From Alloprevotella tannerae (GTDB taxonomy: Bacteria > Bacteroidota > Bacteroidia > Bacteroidales > Bacteroidaceae), in NCBI GenBank assembly GCA_015259125.1, contig JABZGR010000001.1, forward strand, positions 124,001-188,000: DNA of 64,000 nt, in the 5' to 3' direction. The notes beneath the pieces are model-generated. The model was not told the DNA's origin. It ran no database searches and saw only the letters and a list, made by a program, of their open reading frames with translations. Positions 32,970 through 41,299 of this stretch are shown here, in pieces. Every line of letters begins with the position of its first letter. Position 1 is the first letter of the stretch. The translations under genes were made by a program, and so were the position numbers.

Positions 32970-34085
32970 TTATGCTTCGCCGCCCCCATTTTCCATGAGG
33001 TAGGCCTTAATAAAGCCATCAAGTTTGCCATCCATCACGCCGTTGACGTCGCTTGTCTGAAAGTTAGTGCGGTGATCTTTCACGCGGCGGTCGTCAAAGA
33101 CGTAGCTGCGGATCTGGCTGCCCCATTCGATCTTCTTCTTTCCCGCTTCGATCTTGGCTTGGGCAGCCCTGCGCTTCTGCAAAGCGCGGTCGTATAGTTG
33201 AGAGCGCAGCAAGCGCATCGCATTTTCGCGATTTTCCAATTGCTTTCTGCTCTCCGTGTTTTCGATAAGAATCTCTTCGGTCTCTCCGGTATCGGGATCG
33301 GTGTATTGATATCGGAGGCGCACGCCCGTTTCGACCTTGTTCACGTTCTGACCGCCGGCGCCGCCGGAGCGAAATAAATCCCAACTGATCTTAGATGGGT
33401 CAACGTAAACTTCAATATTGTCATCGACGAGCGGCGTCACGAAGACGCTGGCAAAAGACGTCATACGCTTGCCTTGCGCATTGTAAGGCGAGACGCGCAC
33501 CAAGCGATGCACGCCGTTTTCGCTCTTTAGATAACCGTAAGCATAGTCGCCCTCGATTTCGATTGTCACGGTCTTAATGCCCGCTTCGTCGCCGTCCTGC
33601 AAGTTAGAAATGCGCGTCTTATAGCCTTGCGCCTCAGCATAGCGCAAATACATACGCATCAGCATCGAAGCCCAATCCTGACTTTCCGTTCCGCCGGCGC
33701 CGGAGTTGATTTTCAAGACCGCATCCATCGAATCTTCTTCGCCGCGGAGCATATTTCTGAGTTCGAGTGCTTCGATGGCGTCGATCGCTTTTTGGTAATC
33801 GGCATCTACTTCCTCTTCCGTGACCAACTCATCCTTATAGAACTCAAAGGCCGTCTCGAGTTCACCGACCAAAAGGCAAACATCGTTGTAGTCAGTCACC
33901 CATTTTTCAATTCCTTTCACCTTTTTCATCTGCTCTTCAGCGCGCTTCGGGTCATCCCAGAAGTCGGGCGCTTGCGTGCGGAGTTGTTCTTCTTCAAGCT
34001 CAACCCGTTTAGCGTCGATGTCCAAGTATTTATGTAATGCTTCAGCGCGCGTCTGCACGTCTTTCAATTGATCAGCTGTTATCAT
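32970..34085 (-). CDS. prfB: peptide chain release factor 2
   Basis: This 371-residue class I release factor recognises UGA/UAA and triggers peptide hydrolysis. The catalytic GGQ is in RSGGAGGQNVNKVETGVRL. The stop-codon recognition loop region is SPYNAQGKRMTSFASV, with SPY in place of the usual SPF. The gene is one continuous frame: at the site where many bacteria have the autoregulatory CTT-TGA-C frameshift, this copy reads TAC-TTG-GAC (KYLDIDAK), so the programmed frameshift is absent. It heads the prfB / 47-aa / CYTH operon. Confidence 0.95.
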   Translation of the reverse strand: MITADQLKDVQTRAEALHKYLDIDAKRVELEEEQLRTQAPDFWDDPKRAEEQMKKVKGIEKWVTDYNDVCLLVGELETAFEFYKDELVTEEEVDADYQKAIDAIEALELRNMLRGEEDSMDAVLKINSGAGGTESQDWASMLMRMYLRYAEAQGYKTRISNLQDGDEAGIKTVTIEIEGDYAYGYLKSENGVHRLVRVSPYNAQGKRMTSFASVFVTPLVDDNIEVYVDPSKISWDLFRSGGAGGQNVNKVETGVRLRYQYTDPDTGETEEILIENTESRKQLENRENAMRLLRSQLYDRALQKRRAAQAKIEAGKKKIEWGSQIRSYVFDDRRVKDHRTNFQTSDVNGVMDGKLDGFIKAYLMENGGGEA

Positions 34086-34205
34086 TGTCTGTAGTTCTCA
34101 CTCGGCCGTCGGTCTATAAAGCCAGCCCGACGCGCCGGCGTTTTTGATTGTCCTTATATATAATAGGTATGAGCGAAACCTGCCGCCCCGACTCTTATTT
34201 TTGCC

Positions 34206-36035
34206 TTACGGCTTAAAGTTTTGCTCCGCCTTCCGGTAGAGTTGGTCGATCATATCAGCGTATCTTTTATAGACCACGTTGCGCTTCACCTTGAGCGTGT
34301 TCGTCAGTTCGCCGCTTTCTACGCTAAAGGGAGTCGGTAGGAGAATAAAATGCTTGATGCGCTCATAGTCGGAAAGATCTTGTTGCAGCGTATCGATCCG
34401 ATTGCGCAAGAATTCTACGATTTCGGGCTTGCGGCAGAGCTCTTCGTGCGAGGCAAAAGCTATTCCGTTCTGATCGGCATACACTTTGAGCGCCTGAAAA
34501 TCGGGCACGATCAGCGCCGAGACAAATTTGCGCTCATTCGCCACGACAACGCATTGATCAATATAGCGATCAATCGTCATTTTAGATTCGATCTGCTGCG
34601 GCGCGATATATTTGCCGTTAGAGGTCTTAAACAAATCCTTGATGCGCTCCGTCAGATACAGTTCGCCATCTTTCATGTAGCCCGCATCACCCGTGTGAAA
34701 CCAGCCATCGGCGTCGAGCACCGCTTTCGTGGCCGACTCCTTCTTATAATAACCCGGCGTGATCGTATCTCCGCGCAAGAGGATCTCGTTGTTCGCGCCG
34801 ATCTTCAGTTCCAGTCCCGGCAGGATTCGGCCTACGGAGCCGAGCGTACTCCGTTCGCCTTTATGATCATTGGACACGGTAGCCGTAGATTCCGTCAAGC
34901 CGTAGCCCACGAGCATACACAAGCCCACGGCGTGGGCAAATTTTTCCACCTCAGGCGAAACGGCCGCCCCCGCCGTCGGGAAGAAGTTGGAGCGATCCAG
35001 GCCCAGCGTCTTGCGGAGCAATTTGTAGACCGTCCGGTCATACATTTTATACTTCAGCTTCAGCATCATCGGCGCCGGCCGTTGCTGCGAAGCGTAGTCA
35101 GCCCAATAGCGCATACCCGTCTCCAGCGCATCTGTCATCAAGCTGCGTTGCACCTTGGGCGATGCCGCGATTTTTTCCTGCACGCCTTGATAGATTTTCT
35201 CCCAGAGCCGAGGTACGCTCGCCATACACGTGGGTCGAATCTGCTGCATCGACTTTAAGACGTCGGCCGGTCGCTCATTGATCGCCTGGCATACGCCGGC
35301 TGATAAGCCGAGATAGGAGAAGCCGCGCTCAAAGATGTGCGTAAAGGGCAGGAAGTTGAGAAATATATCATCCGGTGAAAGCGGCAGATTGGCGCCGTTG
35401 CCGTAGACCGCTCCGCGATACATTTTATAGGTCAAGATGACACCCTTACTGTTGCCCGTCGTCCCACTCGTATAGAGGATGTCTGCCATATCGTCGTAAT
35501 TGGCTTCCTTCATGCGTTGCCGATATTCTCCGCGCGCGGCTTCGGGCGAAGCCAGGTCGAGAAACTCGTCGAAATAGATGCTCAAATGGTCCGTCTCTTT
35601 GCGCTTGACGGACTTGTCGAAGATGACAATGCGCTCCAAACTCTTGCAGAGGCTCAGGACGCTGAACGCAACGTCGTATTGCTGCTGTTCGCCTACGAAG
35701 AGAAGTCGCACCTCTGCATCGTTCATCATATAAGTAATCTGTGCGCCGCTCGAAGACGGATAAAAAGGCGTGGTCACTGCACGTATGCCGTAGCCGCCAA
35801 AGCTGACGTACATGCACTCCGGCTTATTTTGAGAGAAGACGGCGATACGTTCCTGCCGACCTATGCCCAGCGCCAAGAGCGCATAAGAAACGCGCAAAAC
35901 GCGCGTTGAAAATTGCCGCCACGACACATCGCGCCATACGGAAGCCGCATAATCATAATGTTTCAAGGCTGTTTTATCTCCATAGCGCTCCGCTTGGCGA
36001 TGAATAAGTTCAGACAGGTGTATATTATGTACCAT
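34206..36035 (-). CDS. AMP-forming long-chain acyl-CoA synthetase
   Basis: This 609-residue ANL-superfamily enzyme activates fatty acids with ATP and CoA. Motifs: YTSGTTGNSKGVIL (P-loop-like, about 177-190), the FAA1-type GYGLTES, WFHTGDAGYM and the hinge/Lys region ERIKDLFKTSNGKYI. Start 36035 (MVHNIHLSEL) is chosen because the promoter -7 element lies just upstream; the longer frame starts within it. It is monocistronic and feeds lipid synthesis or fatty acid recycling. Confidence 0.9.
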   Translation of the reverse strand: MVHNIHLSELIHRQAERYGDKTALKHYDYAASVWRDVSWRQFSTRVLRVSYALLALGIGRQERIAVFSQNKPECMYVSFGGYGIRAVTTPFYPSSSGAQITYMMNDAEVRLLFVGEQQQYDVAFSVLSLCKSLERIVIFDKSVKRKETDHLSIYFDEFLDLASPEAARGEYRQRMKEANYDDMADILYTSGTTGNSKGVILTYKMYRGAVYGNGANLPLSPDDIFLNFLPFTHIFERGFSYLGLSAGVCQAINERPADVLKSMQQIRPTCMASVPRLWEKIYQGVQEKIAASPKVQRSLMTDALETGMRYWADYASQQRPAPMMLKLKYKMYDRTVYKLLRKTLGLDRSNFFPTAGAAVSPEVEKFAHAVGLCMLVGYGLTESTATVSNDHKGERSTLGSVGRILPGLELKIGANNEILLRGDTITPGYYKKESATKAVLDADGWFHTGDAGYMKDGELYLTERIKDLFKTSNGKYIAPQQIESKMTIDRYIDQCVVVANERKFVSALIVPDFQALKVYADQNGIAFASHEELCRKPEIVEFLRNRIDTLQQDLSDYERIKHFILLPTPFSVESGELTNTLKVKRNVVYKRYADMIDQLYRKAEQNFKP

Positions 36036-36056
36036 AATCTTTCTCAGATTTATTAG

Positions 36057-36088
36057 CAAAGATAAAGAAAACTCCCAAGCAGGGCAAA
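36057..36088 (-). promoter_or_regulatory. promoter of the acyl-CoA synthetase gene
   Basis: On the minus strand TTTG (36088-36085), a 20-nt spacer and TATCTTTG (36064-36057) match the Bacteroidetes consensus. Transcription should start near 36050, about 15 nt before the start codon. Confidence 0.7.
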
Positions 36089-36448
36089 TAATCAAGCTAT
36101 TTTAGCCCCATCGGGGTAGATTCTGCGCCAGCCCCAACCCTTTTGCGCCGGCTTCAGGTGCTACTTTTTAGGCGAATCGTCGGCCTTTCTTCGCGCAAAA
36201 GGGCTTAGAATAATAATCCGTATTTATTTTTTATAAAATCCAACGCATCATCTGTCGGCCTCGATGGGCTATCGTCGCCGCCGGGGTTTTGTCGGCTTCG
36301 CGGCCCGCGTCGCCGGCTGCACGGAGAGTTTGCCGCCGTTGGCCTCAGTCGCTCCCTACCTTGCGAAAGGTGGATTTTCCTACTGACGAAAGCGGAAAAT
36401 GGCAACCGACCGCGCAAGACTGCCTCGACCGAAAATCTTGCGTCCGAG

Positions 36449-36558
36449 GTTTTTTATCACGAGCGCAAACCTTTTTTATCGTGAGCGTAAACCTTTTTTA
36501 TCGTGAGCGTAAACCTTTTTTATCGTGAGCGCAAACCTTTTTCGTCGTGAACAAAAAG
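36449..36558. repeat. 22-nt intergenic repeat array B (5 contiguous units)
   Basis: Five units of exactly 22 nt begin at 36449, 36471, 36493, 36515 and 36537, with consensus T6-ATCGTGAGCGYAAAC-C. The first unit has the inverted core (ATCACGAGCG), units 2-4 have ATCGTGAGCG, and the last is diverged (CGTCGTGAACAAAA). It lies between divergent acyl-CoA synthetase and hcp genes. The rest of 36096-36673 shows no gene I can support. Confidence 0.9.
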
Positions 36559-36673
36559 GGGGCGGGCGGACTTGCGACGGCAAAAGAGGGAGGAAGGTAG
36601 GCCTGCTTCCAATTGTTGCAGACGGCAGGTGGACGGGTGGTTTTCGTCATAAAATCTTAAAACGTTGGGAGTG

Positions 36674-36717
36674 GTAACAAGTGTTACAGTCTCGCGACCG
36701 GCAAAGTCGTAGGTTTG
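36674..36717 (+). promoter_or_regulatory. hcp promoter with CRP/FNR-type operator
   Basis: GTAACA-AG-TGTTAC (36674-36687) is a perfect inverted repeat of the CRP/FNR-family kind. TAGGTTTG (36710-36717) fits the -7 consensus. With a start near 36723, the operator centre is about 42 nt upstream, the classical class II activator position. In Porphyromonas the regulator HcpR controls hcp in response to nitric oxide, so an HcpR-like factor is the likely binder. Confidence 0.6.
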
Positions 36718-36748
36718 CATTCGTAATCACATAAACAACATAACAATA

Positions 36749-38404
36749 ATGGAAAATCAGATGTTTTGCTACCAATGTCAAGAGACGGCAAAGGGTACGG
36801 GCTGCACGCTTAAAGGCGTTTGCGGCAAAGCGGCCACGACTTCGGCGGCAATGGATTTATTGCTGGCCGTAAGCAGGGGCGTAGGGATTGTTAGTGACGC
36901 ACTAAACCGTGCGGGGGTGTCGAAAGATGAGAAGGAGATTGGTCATTTCTTGTGCGACGCGCTCTTTTGTACAATCACGAATGCCAATTTTGACGATGAT
37001 GATATTCTGCAACGGGTGGAAAAGGGCATCACGCTGCGTAATCGGCTGGTCAAACAGGCAGATGAAAACGGTGTGGCGCTACCGGAGCGTGCCGAACTGC
37101 GCTGGGACGGCTCAAAGGCTTCTTATGCGGAGGAGGCAAAGCGGCAGGGCGTATTGCGCATTGCGAACGAGGATATTCGATCCTTGAAGGAGTTGACGGT
37201 ATATGGACTCAAAGGGATGGCGGCTTACTATGAGCACGCGTCAAACTTGCAGCAAGCGGATCTTACGCTGATTCATTTTATGGCGGAAGCCTTGGCTATC
37301 GTGGCAGACCCTGAGGCGGATCAGGCTACGCTGGTAGATCTCGTGCTGCGCACGGGACAAGCGGGCGTCAAAGCTATGGCCTTGCTCGACAAAGCCAATA
37401 CGTCGTCTTATGGTTCTCCGGTAATCACAAAAGTAAATTTGGGCGTGGGGCGCAACCCCGGGATTTTGATCAGCGGGCACGACTTACACGATCTCGAAGA
37501 CTTGCTGAAGCAGACGGAAGGGATGGGCATCGACATTTATACGCACGGCGAAATGCTTCCGGCTCACTATTATCCGCAGTTGAAAAAGTACGCACATCTG
37601 GTAGGAAACTATGGGAACGCTTGGTGGCAACAGAAGGAGGAATTTGCACGCTTTAACGGGCCGATTATTTTTACGACCAACTGCATCGTACCGCCACGCC
37701 CCGATGCGAATTATAAGGATCGCGTCTTCACGCTCAATAGTACGGGCTTCCCGGGATGGAAACACATCGAAAACGGAGCTGACGGACACAAGGATTTTTC
37801 AGAGGTCATCGCGCTGGCTAAGACTTGCCAAGCACCGGAGGCGCTCGAAGCGGGTGAAATCGTGGGCGGATTTGCTCACGCACAGGTCTTCGCGCTGGCG
37901 GATCAGATCGTAGAGGCGGTGAAGAGTGGGGCTATTCGTAAATTTATCGTGATGAGTGGCTGCGATGGACGTATGAAGAGTCGCCAATATTATGCTGACT
38001 TCGCACAACAATTGCCGAAGGATACGGTAATCTTGACTTCGGGCTGCGCAAAATATCGCTACAACAAATTAAACTTGGGCGACATCAACGGCATTCCACG
38101 CGTGCTCGACGCCGGACAATGCAACGATAGCTACAGCTGGGCCGTTGTCGCTATGAAACTGCAGGAAATCTTCCAAGCGAAGGATATCAACGACCTGCCT
38201 ATTGTCTTTAACATCGCTTGGTACGAGCAGAAGGCCGTAATCGTGCTCCTGGCGCTTCTGAGTCTGGGCATTAAGAACATTCACATTGGCCCTACGCTGC
38301 CGGCTTTCGTATCTCCAAACGTGCTGAAGGTATTGGTTGAAAATTTCGGCTTAGGGGGTAACACCACAGTCGACGAGGATCTTAAGGCATGGGGATTGGC
38401 TTAA
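36749..38404 (+). CDS. hcp: hybrid cluster protein / hydroxylamine reductase
   Basis: This 551-residue iron-sulfur protein protects against nitrosative stress; reported activities are NO and hydroxylamine reduction. The N-terminal cluster motif is C-x2-C-x8-C-x5-C ([19 protein letters not shown]), the short-spacing form seen in strict anaerobes. Hybrid-cluster ligand regions are visible in VGNYGNAWW to [29 protein letters not shown] and NIAWYEQKA. It is monocistronic under a CRP/FNR-type operator. Confidence 0.93.
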   Translation: MENQMFCYQCQETAKGTGCTLKGVCGKAATTSAAMDLLLAVSRGVGIVSDALNRAGVSKDEKEIGHFLCDALFCTITNANFDDDDILQRVEKGITLRNRLVKQADENGVALPERAELRWDGSKASYAEEAKRQGVLRIANEDIRSLKELTVYGLKGMAAYYEHASNLQQADLTLIHFMAEALAIVADPEADQATLVDLVLRTGQAGVKAMALLDKANTSSYGSPVITKVNLGVGRNPGILISGHDLHDLEDLLKQTEGMGIDIYTHGEMLPAHYYPQLKKYAHLVGNYGNAWWQQKEEFARFNGPIIFTTNCIVPPRPDANYKDRVFTLNSTGFPGWKHIENGADGHKDFSEVIALAKTCQAPEALEAGEIVGGFAHAQVFALADQIVEAVKSGAIRKFIVMSGCDGRMKSRQYYADFAQQLPKDTVILTSGCAKYRYNKLNLGDINGIPRVLDAGQCNDSYSWAVVAMKLQEIFQAKDINDLPIVFNIAWYEQKAVIVLLALLSLGIKNIHIGPTLPAFVSPNVLKVLVENFGLGGNTTVDEDLKAWGLA

Positions 38405-38429
38405 CCTCCGTGCTGATGTTGCGGCGGTA

Positions 38430-38576
38430 GTTCTTGTTCGTCGCACCGGCTGTTGGGTTCGCCGCGGTGGCTGTTTGGCTCGCCGCGGCGCTTGTTTTGT
38501 TGGGGGCAACGATTGTTTTGCCGGAAGCATTCGTTGTTTTGTCGGAGGCGGCGATAGTATTGTTTTGGGCTACGAT
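38430..38576. repeat. 21-nt intergenic repeat array F (about 7 units)
   Basis: Contiguous 21-nt units run from 38430, best preserved at 38493, 38514 and 38535: TGTTTTG-NYGG-RRGCA-NCGAT-like. The earlier units (38430, 38451, 38472) are more diverged (TGTTTGGCTCGCCGCGG type). It is related to the array at 29320-29403. Open frames through it are low-complexity heptad repeats and are not accepted as genes. Confidence 0.65.
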
Positions 38577-38629
38577 AATTCGACCATCCAACGCACACTT
38601 TGCTATTTTCTACAAAAAATAAACTATCA

Positions 38630-38664
38630 TTTGATTCGCATTTCCTATTTCAAACGTATCTTTG
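38630..38664 (+). promoter_or_regulatory. promoter of the DUF3828-like gene
   Basis: TATCTTTG at 38657-38664 is an exact -7 element. TTTG at 38630-38633 is a possible -33 box with a long 23-nt spacer. The start at 38691 is about 20 nt beyond the expected transcription start. Confidence 0.55.
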
Positions 38665-38690
38665 CCAAACCAACGAGATATAAATGCCTT

Positions 38691-39548
38691 ATGAGACGAA
38701 CGTTATTACTATGTTTCGCCCTGCTATGTGCACTTGTGGTGAGCGCACAAGCGACGGGCGAAGATTTTGTTCGTAGCTTTTACGAAAAATACCTGAGCGA
38801 GGATAGTAGAATTCAGGACTCGGCGCTCCAAATGCTCACCCCGCGCCTCGCAGCTAAGGCCCGCCGTTTACGGGCTGAGATGAACATCGACCCTTTTACG
38901 CTGACGAAGGAGATTACGCCTGAGATGCGAAAATCGCTTTGTGTGGGAGCAAGCGAAAACGGCTGGTTTGTCGCCTCTTTTACGAACTGTTTGGAGGATA
39001 CTTTGCTGATGGAAACAATATGTATTCCCGTCTATCCGGAGCAAATCGAGGGCCGCTGGCAACTGGCTTATATCGCCACGGCTTGGGAAGAGGATTTGGG
39101 GAAGCTGATCAGCCCCCTTGCCGCGCCAAAAGCCATAGATGAGAGTTCGCCGACCAAGTTTGTCGAGACTTTTTATCAAAACTACGTCACGCCATTTGCG
39201 GCTATGGACGTCGATGCACCCGAGCAAGCCAAACGATTGCGCGAAAAATATCTGACAAAATCCCTGCAAAAGGTCTTCGATAGTGCGGCGGAGGCGGGTG
39301 AAGAACCGGTTCTTACACATTACGATCTGATCTTGCACGGCTACGACTTTGACCGCAGTGCACTGAAATCGATTTCCGTCAAGCGATGGGACGATCAGGA
39401 GGTTTGTGTGCGCTTCGTGAAGATGGGCGATATCGAAACTGTGTACATCATAAAGGTAGAAAAGACTCCGGAAGACTATCGAATAGCTGACATAAACGAG
39501 CTCTCCGACGACGGCGTTCCCGCGGTCGATGACGAACCTACGATATAA
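38691..39548 (+). CDS. exported protein with two DUF3828-like repeats
   Basis: This 285-residue protein has a signal peptide (MRRTLLLCFALLCALVVSAQ). The mature part contains two similar modules: FVRSFYEKYLSEDSRIQDSA (about 25-140) and FVETFYQNYVTPFAAMDVDA (about 150-270), each beginning with the F-V-x-x-F-Y-x-x-Y pattern of DUF3828. It is probably periplasmic. Start 38691 is set by the signal peptide and promoter. The stop region overlaps the long upstream frame of the M48 gene, with 22 nt between the proteins, so they are likely co-transcribed. Function unknown. Confidence 0.65.
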   Translation: MRRTLLLCFALLCALVVSAQATGEDFVRSFYEKYLSEDSRIQDSALQMLTPRLAAKARRLRAEMNIDPFTLTKEITPEMRKSLCVGASENGWFVASFTNCLEDTLLMETICIPVYPEQIEGRWQLAYIATAWEEDLGKLISPLAAPKAIDESSPTKFVETFYQNYVTPFAAMDVDAPEQAKRLREKYLTKSLQKVFDSAAEAGEEPVLTHYDLILHGYDFDRSALKSISVKRWDDQEVCVRFVKMGDIETVYIIKVEKTPEDYRIADINELSDDGVPAVDDEPTI

Positions 39549-39570
39549 AAAGCGAATCATCAAAACTAAT

Positions 39571-40503
39571 ATGAACAATAAAGCGATGAAATTCATAAAA
39601 AGCTTAGTCTTGCTACCGCTGGTCTTACTCTTGGTCGGCTGCGGCACAACTTCGACCGTCCCCATTACGGGACGTAAGCAGCACCTTTTGGTATCTAACG
39701 AGCAGGTAATGAGTTTGGCGAACGAACAATACCAACAGTATATGCGAACGGCCAAACTCTCGACCAACGCAAGCAATACGGCGATGGTCAAACGTGTGGG
39801 CCAGCGACTCGCAAACGCGGTTACGTCTTATCTAAACCAACACGGCGAGGGCGAAGAGTTGAAGCAATATCGCTGGGAGTTTAACCTCGTGCAAGACAAT
39901 TCGGCCAACGCGTTTTGTATGCCCGGCGGAAAAATCGTAGTCTACGAAGGTCTGCTGCCGATCACAAAGAACGAGACGGCGCTGGCCATAGTTTTGGGTC
40001 ACGAAATCGCACACGCTGTGGCGCATCATAGCGCCGAGCGCCTCAGTTCCCAACTAAAAGCGCAATATGGTGCCGCCGCGCTCGGACTAATCCTAAGCGG
40101 CAGCGGCGCATCTCAAGCCACGCAGGAATTAAGTCAACAGGTTTACGGCCTCGGAGCGCAATATGGTGTGATGCTGCCCTACTCTCGTAAAAACGAAAGC
40201 GAAGCTGATTATATGGGACTCATCTTTGCGGCCATCGCAGGCTATAATCCGCAAGAGGCAGTCGCGTTCTGGCAGCGTATGAATGCAGGCGGCGGGCAGA
40301 GCGTTCCGCAATTTATGAGCGACCATCCCTCTCACGAATCACGCATTGCGGCACTTCAGCGTGCAATGCCCGAAGCGATGAAATATTATACGGGAAAGGC
40401 GGCGACGCCAACCGGGAAATCATCTCCCAAGACGCAATCCGGCGTTAAAACAGTCCCATACAACAATCTCTCCGGCTTGCGCAAAGGCGGCAAGAAACGA
40501 TAA
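39571..40503 (+). CDS. M48-family metalloprotease lipoprotein
   Basis: This 310-residue outer-membrane or periplasmic zinc protease of the LoiP/YcaL type has a lipobox LLVGC (Cys about residue 24). The zinc motif HEIAH is in IVLGHEIAHAVAHHSAERL, and the third ligand Glu is in NESEADYMG. Related proteins cut misfolded outer-membrane proteins. ATG 39571 is used; 39586 (MKFIKSLVLLPLV) is an equally good signal start. It follows the DUF3828-like gene closely. Confidence 0.88.
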   Translation: MNNKAMKFIKSLVLLPLVLLLVGCGTTSTVPITGRKQHLLVSNEQVMSLANEQYQQYMRTAKLSTNASNTAMVKRVGQRLANAVTSYLNQHGEGEELKQYRWEFNLVQDNSANAFCMPGGKIVVYEGLLPITKNETALAIVLGHEIAHAVAHHSAERLSSQLKAQYGAAALGLILSGSGASQATQELSQQVYGLGAQYGVMLPYSRKNESEADYMGLIFAAIAGYNPQEAVAFWQRMNAGGGQSVPQFMSDHPSHESRIAALQRAMPEAMKYYTGKAATPTGKSSPKTQSGVKTVPYNNLSGLRKGGKKR

Positions 40504-40543
40504 GTCCGCTTGCCGAATCGGCAAACAGACTTTCAAATTTCAA

Positions 40544-40572
40544 AAGGCGGATCCGACAATCGGGTTCGCCTT
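40544..40572. terminator. terminator between convergent M48 and cytidylyltransferase genes
   Basis: AAGGCG and CGCCTT with inner TCCG/TCGG-type pairing form a hairpin between two convergent stop codons. Confidence 0.5.
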
Positions 40573-41299
40573 AAAACAAGTGGGGAGGTATGCGTTCTTG
40601 GGCGCATTGAAAATCTTCAACGGTATCAAGTTCGATCGAGAAAAACGAAGTGGTGTCGATCGCCTTAAAGAAATGGTTCGCTTCAGTCAGACGCTGAAAG
40701 GCAGCTTCATAGAACACGTCGACCAAACCCTCTGTTTCGATCATCGGGCTTAATGTTTCAAAAAGCGCGGCACTGTAATCAGCCGTCATCTTTTCGATAC
40801 CGACAGATTCGCCAAAGGCTTCATCGGGCGCATATTGTTTGCCGATGCCTACGACTTGGCCCGCCTCGTCTACAACCGCCTTCACCTCCTCTTCGCCCAA
40901 CTCGTGGCGATTTACGGCCAAAGCCGCCGCCGGCGTATCCAAAAGCGGACGCAGCAAAGCGGGATCAAAAAGGATGTCGCTATCGAGTAAGAGAAAATCT
41001 TTCCCATCCGTGAAGGGGCGGGTCAGCCATAGCGAGTAGATGTTATTGGTTTTGTCGTAGACGGCGTTGTCTATGAAGTGGAAAGTCTGCTCCGGATATT
41101 GCTTGGTCAAGAATTGGCGGATCATCTCTCCGCGATAGCCCGTAACAACGACAAACTCCCGCAAGCCGGCTTCCAACAAAGCGTCCACCGTGCGCTGCAA
41201 AAGCGTGCGCCGGCCCACATTCAGCAAACATTTCGGCCTATCGTTGGTCAGCGGCCGCAAGCGCGAAGCCATGCCGGCCGCAAGAATCACGGCGATCAT
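40571..41299 (-). CDS. LicC-like nucleotidyltransferase
   Basis: This 242-residue nucleotidyltransferase starts with the nucleotide-binding motif MIAVILAAGMASRLRPLTNDRPKCLL. YDKTNNIYSLWL and LLLDSDILFD are typical of the LicC group, which makes CDP-choline from phosphocholine; relatives activate 2-aminoethylphosphonate. The start overlaps the end of the upstream aminotransferase (ATGA, 41296-41299). Together they could make and activate an amino-containing head group for later transfer by a LicD-type enzyme. Substrate not determinable from sequence. Confidence 0.8.
   Translation of the reverse strand: MIAVILAAGMASRLRPLTNDRPKCLLNVGRRTLLQRTVDALLEAGLREFVVVTGYRGEMIRQFLTKQYPEQTFHFIDNAVYDKTNNIYSLWLTRPFTDGKDFLLLDSDILFDPALLRPLLDTPAAALAVNRHELGEEEVKAVVDEAGQVVGIGKQYAPDEAFGESVGIEKMTADYSAALFETLSPMIETEGLVDVFYEAAFQRLTEANHFFKAIDTTSFFSIELDTVEDFQCAQERIPPHLF

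Noticed and set aside
38382..38691. N-terminal extension of the DUF3828-like protein or minus-strand repeat protein over array F
   Set aside because: The extension reads through a 21-nt repeat array and a promoter; the signal peptide and promoter place the start at 38691.
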